From Quillaja saponaria (lineage: Eukaryota > Streptophyta > Magnoliopsida > Fabales > Quillajaceae), in NCBI GenBank assembly GCA_029379385.1, contig CM055614.1, positions 16,473,994 to 16,537,993 on the forward strand: a stretch of 64,000 bases of DNA, written 5' to 3'. The translations under genes and the position numbers were made by a program. How positions within the stretch are numbered: position 1 is the stretch's first letter; each line of letters begins with the position of its first letter. Below, in pieces: positions 48,001-60,500 of this stretch. The notes beneath the pieces are model-generated. The model was not told the DNA's origin and did not search any database. It saw only the letters and a program-made list of their open reading frames with translations.

Positions 48001-51000
48001 ATATATCTTGCTAAAAGTCTCATTTTTTTGTCGGAAAAGGTATTCGTCCACTCATAATTTTTCTCCCATTTATTTATTCTTAAGTTATCATAATTTATCT
48101 TCACTATATTATGCATTTATATCCTCTTTGTCTTTTATTTCTTACATAGTGACCTTGACTGAAGAAGTATTTATGGAGCAACCTATCGAGTTTGTTGCTA
48201 CAGGGAAGTCTGCTATGGTTTGTCGATTGAAGAAGTCTTTATGCAGTTTGAAGCATTCTCTCATAGCTTAGCTTGATAGATTCAATGATGTCATGCATAG
48301 TTTTGGCCTTCAGAGGTGTACCGGCGATAACTCGAAGTATTCTATTGATCTTGTATGCTAATGATACTGTGATCACAAGTGATTATAGCCACTGTATTCG
48401 ACAGTTGGAATTGTTCTTACAATCCAAGTTTCGGACTAAGGACATAGGACAATTGAAATATTTCTTGGGCATTGAGGTTGCTCCATCACAATTTAGTATT
48501 TGTCTTTCTTAGAGAAAGTATTATCTCGATTTATTGAATGACACTTAGACTCAAAACTTGTTGACACTCTTATGAATTCCAACACTAATCTTGTACAATA
48601 TGAAGGGGAGCTATTGACAAATCCTCAGTAGTACAAAGCTGAATTATTTCACCATGACCAGACTTGATATCTCTTTTGTGAGCAGTGGGGCTAGTTAGTT
48701 TCTTGCTAAACCCAATTGCTCATAAGAATACAGTTATTTGAATTATAACTCAACTCAACTAAGCCTTGAATCCTAAAACTAGTTTAGGGTCGGCTATATG
48801 AATAATTTTCCTCCACTCGCAATGATCAAAGACGTTATTTTTAGTAATGTCTATAGCAATCATATCTTTCTCAATGACTGCCCCCATGTAAGTTTCAGCT
48901 CCCTCTTCCACGTCAAACACCTACCGTCTATACCAAGTCACTTTTCCTAACTATGGCATCCACTGGTCAACTTGGACATGTCCAAACCAACATAAGTGAT
49001 TTCCCTCATTTTCTCTTAGATGGGTACTATCTCATCCTTCTTACGGATCTCCTCATTTTATATTCTATCCTTTTTCATATATCCAATTATCCATCTCAAC
49101 ATTCGCATTTCAACTACTCCCATCTTATGTGAGTGTTGTTTCTTAACTATCCAACAATCAAAACCATACAACATAACCAGTCTCACTGCTGTCCAATAGA
49201 ATTTTTCTTTCAACTTATTCTGGATTTTAGATCACAATCTAGCTCAAAAACATGAATCTACTTCAGTTTAGGGTTATAGCGATGCAGATTGGCTTATTCT
49301 CTCTTTGACAAAAGTTCTACTTCAGTTTAGGGTTACAGTGATGCAAGATCCAGTTCTGAGTTTCAATATAGTCATGACTCATACTACCGCTAAATTGATT
49401 TGGCTGAAGAACCTGTTAACAGAACTTAAGTTTCAGCACTCATACAGCCTATGGATTTAGTATGTGATAACCAAGCTGCATTACATATTGCCTCTATTCT
49501 GGTGTTTCATGAGCAAACAAAGCACATAGAAGTTGACTATCACTTTGTTCGAGAGAAGCTCCTTGACAACACAATCCAAAATAAATATGTGAAGTCCAAA
49601 GATCAGTTAACAGACTTGTTTACTAAGCCTTTAAGGGTAACTGACTTCGATATCTTTGTTACATTCTTGGAACATATAATCTATATGGTCCAGCTTGGGT
49701 AAGAGTGTTGGAATAGTTACCTTGATTAGTTTTCCAAATTAGCATATGTTTCTTTAATTAGAGTTAGTTTTATTAAAGGCTCTAGGCACACTAGGCGCAA
49801 CGGATCTTTAGGCTCTAAGCGCATGCACGTGCCTGAGGTAAGCTAGATGCCCTACTAAAAAAAACAACACAAATTGCTACAAGCAAGAATTTCAAGGCTT
49901 CTATCAAGTAAAATCTAGCATCAATATGTTATGAAAGAGTAAAAATAGAAAGAAAAGAAAATGAAAGAAAAACAAAACTATAGGCAAGAATACCAAGGGT
50001 AAAAAAAGAAAAAATTTAGCTAAGGTCAAGAGGTTTATCATGTAGTCCACTAAGTTCAACAAGTAAAAACTATCTCTAAACCAAAAACAAATAAAATTAG
50101 TGCTTTTTTCTTTTGAAATTCATAGTAGATCCAACAAATAATCAACTAAGAGCCTAGACGCCTGCCTGAGTGAGCTAGGTACTAGTTTAAGGGGATTAGT
50201 TGCATGCCTTAAGGGTTTAGGCTGAGCTTGAGTGAATGAGCCTTGCCTGAACAACATGGCGGTGAGAGGGCTGGAGCATCTCGCCTTTTGAGTCTTAGGC
50301 ACACCTTTAATAATACTGAATTTAAAGTTGTACTATAAATATACTATCAATGTGTGAAGAGTACTCATTCAATTCAAACCCACAATTCTCTTAGATTTAT
50401 CTCTTTCTCTCTAAAGTTACATTTGTTATAGGGAATAATCCAGTATAGGTGTCCAAACTAAATAATCGTCTTGCTAGAGAATTTGAGATAAAAGACTTAG
50501 GAAAACTTCGCTCTGGGAATTGAAGTGCTTGGTGTCAGAAATTAAAAAGCAAATTGTTGTTGTCATATCAAGTTCACAATTAAAGTATTGAGCAATGGCA
50601 CATGGGACCTATGAGTTATTGTGACTAAAGAAGCTAATTCAATATCTTAGGCTAGCCAAGGAAAGACCTCTCTGATTGTACTATGACAATATTGTTGTTA
50701 TTAACATAATCACAATCCAATCTAGTATAATAGGACAAAAGATATTAAGAATGATGGACACTTCATTAAGGAAAAGCTACACATGAGATTAATTTGTATA
50801 TCTCGTTTAGGGTTAAAAGGTCTTAGTTACTGTGATTTCCATCCTATTGTTCGTAAAATGGGCATGAGAGATATCTATGCTCCATCTTAAGGGAGAGTGT
50901 TGGATGCAAACATTTATTTGTAGAAGGGTATCTACGTATTTTACCCTTAGGAGTATACGTACTTGTTTGTAACTTTGTGAACAATACAAGAAGATATTTT

Positions 51001-54000
51001 CTCCAAATTCAATTGTAACTATGGAGACAAGTTTGATAAAGGAAGGTATCAAAGAATGGTCAGAAAATTGATTTATCTCTCCCATACTCATGGAAACATA
51101 GCCTACGCCATCAGAATAGTTAGCCAATTCATGGATGATCCACGGTCAACCCATCTAGAAGCTATTTATTGAATTGTGAGATACTTGAAGTCAGCACAGG
51201 GATAGGAGCTGTTATTCACAAACAAAAAACATTTGACCGGTGAAGGTTGAAGCCTTCAGAGATGCAAATTGGGCCGATTCTCACAATGAAAAAAAGTCTA
51301 CTTATTTGCACTTTATTAGGGGTAATCTAGTCACATGGTGGAGCAAGAAGCAACAAATAGTGGCTAGATCAAGTTCTGAGGATGAATATATAGAGCCAAG
51401 GCTCATGGGGTTTTGTGAACTTTTGTGGCTCAAGAAGTTAATGGCTGATCTTGGCCTAGCCAATGACAAACCTCCTCTACTGTATTGTGATAAGAAAGCT
51501 TCCATCAGCATTGCTCATAATCCAGTACAACATAACATAATAAAGCACTTGAAATAGATCAAAATTATATCAAGGAAAAGCTAGATGCAGGCCTTGTGCA
51601 TTCCATTTGTTAAGTCTAAGAAACAACTTGCTGATGTATACAAAGGGGCTTAATAACAAGTCATATCATTATTTTGTATCTGAGATGGGCATTATAGATA
51701 TCTATGCTCCATCTGAGGGGGTTGTTGAGAGAAATCTATCAGATTGAGAGAACTAAGGAAATCTGTTAGAGAATACTTAGGCTGAAATTATAGGATTTGC
51801 TGGCTAAGTTTATGGCCTGATTACAGGGAACAAACTTAGTAATTGATTATGTAATTATTCTCTCATACTATAAATTATGGGTGTGTGGTGGAGAACTAAT
51901 GCAAGTCAGTATTTGTAAATAAAATAAGTAGTTCTAGTAGTAGTGTCAAAATGTATGGAGTACTTTGGAGACTGTTGACACTAGGGTATTTCAGTATTTT
52001 CACATTTCAGTTCAAATCTCAGAACTTTTGGACGGGATTTGGGTTCATTTGGATGGTAGGGGTACTTGTGTAATGTTGGCTGGCTTGTAGGGGTTTTGGT
52101 CCTTTTTGTTAGAAGAAATATGTGGCTTTGGATGGTATTAGGTAAAAAGAACTTTGACTTTTGTGGCCTAGAACTCATCCAGAAAATATCATGCTTAAGA
52201 GGTAAATGGAAGTTCATTTGGGGTCAATTTCTAGAGAGCTACTAGTCCTTTCCTAGTTGGGCTTCTAAGCATTGGAGGTTAGGGTTTTGAGGATTCAACC
52301 CAGTGGTGCCTTCCAATCCCTCTGCTGCTGTGGTCTGCACTAGAAGACCCATTTTCACCACCAAATCTGCAGCTGTTTCAAGTATCTTGTTTCAGCTTAA
52401 GGTATTCTCTATGATTTATCAGTAATTTCCATTATTAGAGCCTTACAGACAATGATGGCTACCGTTTTGTCTTATATCTCTATGTTTAGACTACTAAATG
52501 TTGTAACATTTAGACAACATTTAGTAGCTGCTGGTTGTGTGATTACAAGTTGTTATAACTGCTGGAAGTGTTATTATGTATTGCCTTTAATTTGGTACTG
52601 ATACCAAATTGCATCAAGAATAATCATCACCAACACTTCTAATTTCCTTTCCTCTTCTTTTCATCTCCGATTTCAACCCCTAAATAGATTATGCAATAAC
52701 ATATACAATTATATGCCATGTCTTTGGATTTCCGGTAAAACTTTACGAATTGTAAAGCTTTGAAATAAAATAAGTTAACAGTGTGCTTAATATAAAAGAA
52801 AGACAGATAGAGATAAAAAAGGTAAGAGCTAAAATGCCATTCTACAGGTACAGGTCAACATACTAAAGCAACATAGAAACAGACATACCATTTAAAAGGC
52901 GTACACGTATATCTTTCAAATTCATATGATCCAGATTGCTGTCACTTTCAGATGCACCGTGAGGGTGTACAGGTTCACCTTCAACGTTACTTAAACTTGG
53001 GATATATTTTTTCACCGTTGCCCAGTCAGCAGGTCCCAGCTCCTCATCATCTCCAAGGTCACCAAAAGCCTCTAATGCTTTGTTCAACATTTCATACTTA
53101 GTATAATTAAGTATCCGTCGCTGTCATTTTATATAAACAAATATAAGGATCAAAACAAGCAGTGCAGCATAAGAAGAGAGTAACTGGAGATTGTCGATTG
53201 AAGCATTTTTCTACTATTAATACAATGTAGAAGTTCAACATGATGAAGGAATATAAAACATAGAATTAGAACAAGTTAGCTAAAACAGAGAAACTTTTCA
53301 GGAGTTTTCTGTCATAGTAGGATACGTTTACAGGAAAAAAAAATGTAACTTCATAGAACTGTCATACGCCCTGCTATGCTTAATGGCATGAAGTATTGGG
53401 CTGTCAAGAAGTATCATATTGAGAAAATGAGCACTATAGAGTTGATAATTTTAGGGTAGCTCTGTGACAATACAAGGAAAGACAATATAAGAAATGAAGA
53501 CATTTGATTTAAGGTAGGATAGTTCCAATTGGAGAGAAGAGGAAGGAGAATCGCTTAAGATGATACAGCCATGTGCATGGTAGAGATGTAAATGAACTGG
53601 CAGGAAAATGTGAGAAGATTCAGGATGGAGGACCAAAGAAGAATAGAGAAGGACCAAAAACTATGTGGGTAGAAGTGGTGATAAAATATATGGGTATAAA
53701 GGGTAAGAAGGGAACTTAGCCATTGACAGAAATGAATGGAGCAAAAGAATTCATGTGAAAGATATTAACTAGTTTTGCGTGAAGATCCATATGCACATGA
53801 CTATTATTATAAAGTGGTACCAAGAATAAACATGATGATTTCCATGCAATTGCCAATTATGTCTTTGTGAAAAAGATTCTAGTTAGCAGCAGAATTGTGA
53901 TAATAATAACGGTACTGCAGCCAATAAACAACTATGAAAATGTTTTCACATGTTCACCTTGCTACATAAAAATAATTACGAAATCACAAAAATTGGCATA

Positions 54001-57000
54001 ATCACTTGCACTATGTTTACATAGAACAACACATTCAAAAAACAAAACGCGGAAAAAAAAGTAGAACAGCAAGTAAGAACCCAAGAGCCTCTAAAGAGTT
54101 TTTCAAATTACCCACTCCAGTGAACATAAGCTGGACTGTGAAAAAACCACAAGTCCACAACACACTGGGCCACCAAACAATGTAATACGTATTGAAAGCA
54201 TCTTGTCCCAAATTAAGAGTAAGAATAAACTGCTTTCTAGATACAATGCATCCTGACCTTAGCTGCTGACAACTTATCCATATCTAGGAGGTGTAAAACG
54301 AATTGTGTGGTTGAACCATTCACAATAAGTGTTAAAAATACGATTCCAGCGGTAAAGAATACAAACTGCAGAAGTGGGAAAAAAGAAAAAACAGTATATC
54401 AAGAAATTTATACATAATTCAAAAAGTAAACGTCTAAGTTCATGAAATGATCCAGTATACATCATAATTAATACTACCATTTAGTTCATGGAAATAGTTG
54501 CTTCATATATATCTAAACTATGAATATGATCAAGAACCACATTAGATTACGTACCAGGGTTCCTGTTTTTGGACTAACTTGCACTGAGATGTCGCTGGAA
54601 CGCTAAAAAAAATAACAATCTTTTAGAAGAAAAACAAATGAGGAAATATGATGCAAAAAATTGCTCAAAACTCAGAATTCCTTTTTTACAACAGAATATG
54701 AAATAAGTTTTAGGGTTTTATTTGCTTGTAGCCTATATTATGGGTAGAATTTGAATCTTTAATAGTTTCGAATAGGGTAATTCAAATACGAATTCCAGTA
54801 CTCAAATTCGAATTCGAATTCAACTACTTATACGAACTTATTCTGAAATTCAAATTCAAATTCAAATTGAATTTCGAACATTCAAATTCGAATAAAATTT
54901 TAAATATTCGTATTTGAATTCGAATATTCCAATATTTAGGGTATTTTGGTAAAAAAAAAAAAAATTCATAAAAAGTAATTTTTTAATAAAAACATATATT
55001 ATTTCGAATACTAATTCGAATCGGAATCCGAATCCGAATTTTTTGATTTGAGTGCCACCCCTAGCCTATACATATAAAGATAGTTAGCTTTATGGTTCGA
55101 AAGGTTTTTCTAGAGTTTTGTAGTCAGACAATTGTATCTTTTCCAATAATAGAATAGTGTAATTTAGATCTCTCCAATGATGACATAGGCTAGATTGAGC
55201 CAAACCTCGATACTTCTTATATTCTTTCTTTTACTTGTTTTTCGTTTTTCAATTCTAGATTTCTTCCTATTCTCGCTTCTATTTTAACATAGTTTAATAA
55301 GGCAATTCTATCAGTTCAGTTAGGGAACTTGTTATAATTCTACATTTAGAAATTAAAACAAATTGAAATCCAGTAGTTTATCTAGAATATGGTGATGTTT
55401 CATTAATGACTTGTTATTATTTCTAATATTTTGAATTTCCAATGCTGCATTTGTTGCACCTAAAAAGTACCTTTAGGGCACTCATTACAAAACCCCATGG
55501 TTCATCTATAATCTTAATTGATTCCTTAAATTGGGAAAATCCATTCTTCTTGTTGTGTTTAAGCCCATTTCTATTTACCACCAGTAACTAGATTCATATC
55601 TCCTGAGAATTTTCCAGAACAATCCTATCTTAAAAAATAATGCGGTCAATCACTTGAACTCTCCAAAGCTTGACACTACAGTAATATAAGATTCATTTTT
55701 GGGTGGACCTAGTTACTTGATATCTTTCTGCACATGGTTTGAGTTGTTTCTTCAAAACTTTCTAGTTTCTACAACTCTGACTGGACTTATCTTCAATTGG
55801 TGTATTTAGATGCTTCTATGAAAAGCCTTGGAGTCTCTAAGATAACAATAGTAGGTGAATGGAACCTATAACTTTATTTTGAACCAAATGAAATCTAGCA
55901 TACTAATAGAATCTTATTGAGTAATTATTAAGCAAATCAATCATTGGAAATTCAAAAATAGATGGCCCACTAAGAGTACTTGTACGACACAAGTACACAT
56001 ACAATTAGAAAGCATAACTAGTCCATGAATACTTGCCTTAACCGATAGTGAAAGCGACAATGCAACTGCTCCTCGCAATCCTGACCATGTGAGAATTGTT
56101 CCTTCTTTCCAATCCAAACCATATCCAAAATACCGTAGAAAAGGAAATAGTGACCCAACAACTATGAATCTTGATAGCAGTACATAACCATAGAGAAGGA
56201 AGAGGTATCCCCATGATTTTCCTGTGATAAAATTAATAGGGTTACAAGGACACATGAGATTTTAAAAAATGAGATAAATAGATTTGTTGTGTAAATGAGA
56301 AAGATAGCAAGAGAAATGTCCAATTATTATTCATCAATTTTTTTGTATCTCTTTGTGTGCACGATTATATACACATATTTGTACATTCTATATTACAGAT
56401 AAACTTTAAATGTTGCATTTTTCTAACTTAGAAGTGCATCAATAAATTCTTCATAATTTAATTCCGCATAATGCATACCATCAACAAATCATTAAACTAT
56501 ATCGTGTAGTGAAAATGTAAAATGAGCTCCTTGGGCTTGACAAACTAAGGTACAAGGTCATTGGTCTCAAGTTTGAATCCTAGCATTAATAGATATGTGG
56601 ACATTTTCTCCTGTTTATGAGTTGTTCTCCAACCTTATGTGTGGACTATTGAGTAGTGATAATGTTAACTTAAATTGTTATGATATAATTGAATTGGGGT
56701 TAACCCGTTATATTCTCATATGTGACGGATGTTAATACTATATCTAAATAAAATAAAATAAAATAAATAAATAAATAAACCAAGGTAGTGTAGAACAAAG
56801 AAAAGTACGGAGGAGAGAGAATCTAGAGAGAAATGGACAAGTGGATATACCACTAAGGAAAAAAAACTCAATAACTCAATTGTTAAATAAAATAGAATAA
56901 GGAAAGGATTGTGGCCTTGATTGATATCTCAAAGCCTACACCCATAAACTTTATTTATAGTAAATAATAAAACATAGACTTCCACATCTAAACAATGTGG

Positions 57001-57539
57001 GACTACACAATATAATAATATTATATTCCTAATACTCCCTCTCAAGATGGAGCATATAATGCTCAATCTTTTACAAATAAAACCCACTTACCAATCTCAA
57101 CACTCCATTTTACTTACAATAATCTAGGTGAAACTTCAATCTGTTTGATGAACATACTGGTACCCATGAATAGTACTCGTGTTGGCTGGAAAGAGACACA
57201 GCCAGATTTTCCGGAACAATAAAAAGAGCACCGTTAGAAAAATGCATAACAGGATTTTCCAGATAAATAAAAGGAGCACCGCTGGAAAAGAGACACAACG
57301 GGAAGTTCATGAAGGTACTGTTGAACTGTCAAACTCTTTGAGCCGTCAAACCCTAAATAGGCTTGAAAAGAAAAGGGGAGTGAGCCGTCTTTTAGATGAA
57401 AGAGATAATTACGGATAGAAAAGAAATAATGAGGCTTGAATGGAAGAAATAACTAGGCGTAATGATAGCTGGCTGCAAAGCCCCTTTTTTTCCTTCTTTT
57501 TTTCTTCATGTGGCAGCTAGATAAAAGAAAAAGAAGAAT

Positions 57540-57583
<44 letters not shown>

Positions 57584-60500
57584 TGTTGGAAATAGGGCCA
57601 AGATTGGGTTTGGGTTTCAAACCCGCTCTGATACCATGTTAAATAAAATAGAATAAGGAAAGGATTGTGGCCTTAATTGATATCTCAAAGCCTACACCCA
57701 TAAGCTTTATTTATAGTAAATAATAAAACATAGACTTTCACATCTAAACAATATGGGACTACACAATATAATAATATTATATTCCTAATATCAATATTAG
57801 TTACTAATTATTAACTATGTATAAAAGATGACATAATATGCCTTCATATAGGAAAATCCTAATGTCAAAATATATAGAATGTTATGTTGAGTAGTCCCAC
57901 ATTGTTTATATATGGTACTCTATATGTTATTGTCTATTATAAATAAAGCTTTTTGGTGCAGTATTTGATTCATTCAAGTTGTAACCTTTTTCTCCCTGTA
58001 TTCACTTTACATGGTAACAGAACAATCTGATCCCAAACCCTAACTTCACAAAATCTGCCGCATCTTTCATTTTTCGATGACCAGAAACTGGAAAACACCG
58101 TGTAAGCTACTGCATGCTATAGAAGTACATTCTCCGTCCATTTTCTTGGCCAACCACCGCCACATGGAGGATTGAAAAGTTCCAATTGGCAAGGATTAGG
58201 AAGACCGCTGGAAAAAGGTGGCTCACACCTCCCCATGAGCCGCTAGAAGTGGAGGCGCGACTCCCACTTGTTGAGGTCGGGGGCAGACTAATGTAGCATG
58301 TTAAGGCGCGCGAAGCAATTCAGGAGCGTGCGGCATGTGAATTTTCAGATTTTTCGGTTCTAGTTTTGCTTCTAGCAATCTCATATCAGTTCCAGCTTCT
58401 GTTTGGTATGTTTTGTGGTTTTCATGTGAGATTTTTGGTTCAATTTTTCTCTGATGCAATCTGGATTGGTGTTTTGGAACTGACAGAAATGAAACTCACT
58501 ATGAGAAAGAAATAAGAAATTTCAGGTGGAAACCGTGTTGTTTCCACCTTTTCCACTCAAAACAATTCAACCCAAACAATTATTCGCAATTTTTTTTCAG
58601 ATTTGGAGGTCAAAAAGAAAGAGGGAATCGACAATTTCAATATTGTTGGCACCTCTGCAAGTGGTTCATGGCTTCGTGCCCTAAGCTTTGGTGGAGAAGA
58701 TGAGCTTCACACACCGTTTAATATAACTTAATTTGGAATTTTTTTTTTTTTCTTTCACTTTTTGTCTTACTTTCTACTATAATAGTAGGCCTTAGACTTT
58801 AGTTAGCCCAAGTCCTTTTTGCTAAAAGCCTAATAAAACCCAAATAAGTATTTGTCCATTTAAATTCAATGTAGCCTACAAACAAAAAAATTTAGTTTTT
58901 TTTTTACAAATTTAAAAAGATTGACAAACAAATAGATTTTTTTTTTTTCTTTTATTTTTGGCAAAATTGTATAAGGAACAAATAAAGTGCTACAGACCTA
59001 ACCAGGGTAGAGTAAAGCTAGTATGTATAAATGAGAATTTTATATATTAAATTAATCATGTTGGATAATTATAATTACTATAATATGTGTTTTGTTATAC
59101 GTTTCCAAATAAATTACAGTTTTTATGCCATTTTCATATCATTTCACAAGTTGTTTCCGTTTCCAGACTTATCAAAACAATACTTCAAAACGAATTTTAG
59201 TTCCTTGCTTATGGTACCCTCAGTTGCTTTTATTGTATTTGTTGAAGTATAGAGTCTAAATTTGTGTTGCCTTCACAAATTACTACTCGAAAGTTGAATA
59301 ACAATAATTACTTGCAGCAATCTAGAGCTGTTGAGGTGTATTTGATAGGTCAGGGGTACGAAGACCATCTTCTATCTAATCCTCCTAAGAGTACTGAAGA
59401 AGATAAGGCCTGGGGTAAAGTTGATAATAAAATTATTTCTCTATTGTGGAATTCAATGGAACTTCACTTTGCTGACATGTGTTCACATCATACTTGTTAA
59501 GAAGATATGGGAGTTCGTGAAAATGATGTATTTCTAGTAATTTAACACATCTATATGATGTTTCTAATGATCTCTTTCAGGCCCAACTAAATTGTTTCTC
59601 TGATTATGGTGTAGATTACTCCAAGACTTTTTCTCCTATTGCTAAGATTACATTTTCCATAATTTTTATATCTCTTGCAGCTATCTTTGACTAGCCACTA
59701 CACCAGTTGGACATAAGAATGAATACTTACATGGTGACCTTTTGATGAAATTTTTTTTTTATATGGTGAGGGTTGTTGCTTAGAGTAAGTCTGGCTTGGT
59801 TCGTAGGTTAAAAAAAACCTTCGCATGGTTTGAAGCAATCTCCCAAATTTTGGTTTGGTAGGTTTAGTGAAGTTGTGCTTAGCTTTGGTCTTCAGAGGTG
59901 TACAACCACTCTTTTTTCTACGGTCATATATCTAGTGGTAGAATATTGTTGATTGTATATGTTGATGACATTGTAATCACAAGTGATTAGTCAAGGAATT
60001 CTATAGTTGACATCGTTCGTGCAGTCCAAATTCCAAACTAAGGACTTGGGACACTTAAAATATTTCTTGGGCATTGAGGTTGGTAGATTAAAATTGGGTA
60101 TTTGTCTTTTCCAAATGAAATACTGCCTTGATATGTTGAGTGATACATGGTACTGAGGTCAAAGCTTGTTGATACTCCCATAGATCTTAACACAAACTTG
60201 TGTTAGATGAGGGGGAGCTATTAGAAGATCCCAAACAGCATAGACATCTTGTGGGATAACTGAATTATCTAACAGTAACCCAATCTAATATCTCGTTTGC
60301 AGCTAGTGTGGCTAGTCAATTTTATCACCCAACCTTGAACTCCTCAATAGAATGTAGTTATTCACATTCTAAGGTATCTCAAAACTACAACAGGTAAGGA
60401 GTTAATATATAAAAGTCATGGTCATATTTTGATTCATGAACATGGTCGAGGTCATGCTTTGATTCAAAAACAAGATTCCACTTCTATTCAAGGATAGAGT

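Larger units (their letters stand above)
46175..50421 (+). mobile_element. Ty1/copia remnant related to the 34240 element
   Basis: Starts within gag ([14 protein letters not shown], matching the other copia gag) and lacks a 5' LTR. Protease shows [13 protein letters not shown], with the catalytic Asp changed to Tyr. Integrase spans 47050-47790. A deletion near 48148 joins the linker region to [11 protein letters not shown] of reverse transcriptase, removing its first half. RNase H ([10 protein letters not shown] at about 49460-49495) is cut off from it by a LINE fragment. The 3' LTR starts TGTTGGAATAG at 49706 and ends about 50421. Multiple stops. Confidence 0.8.
44614..52888 (-). other. SOS1: SOS1 intron, 8275 bp, retroelement debris
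   Basis: Donor ATG|GTATGT at 52888 and acceptor TTTAG|GTGTTC at 44614. It contains, from left to right, an L1 LINE remnant, a large copia remnant with an RTE LINE fragment and a small DNA element inside it, and two further copia fragments. All copia pieces are on the plus strand. Confidence 0.88.
44311..53120 (-). other. SOS1: SOS1 exon block: start of cytosolic domain
   Basis: Two exons, 52889-53120 and 44311-44613, flank the largest intron (8275 bp). The upstream exon begins [20 protein letters not shown] and carries the acidic [11 protein letters not shown] segment typical of SOS1 just after the membrane domain. The downstream exon carries [29 protein letters not shown] and [14 protein letters not shown], all conserved in the SOS1 cytosolic dimerisation region. 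The codon at the junction is G|GT. Both splice sites are intact in spite of the transposon debris between them. Confidence 0.92.
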
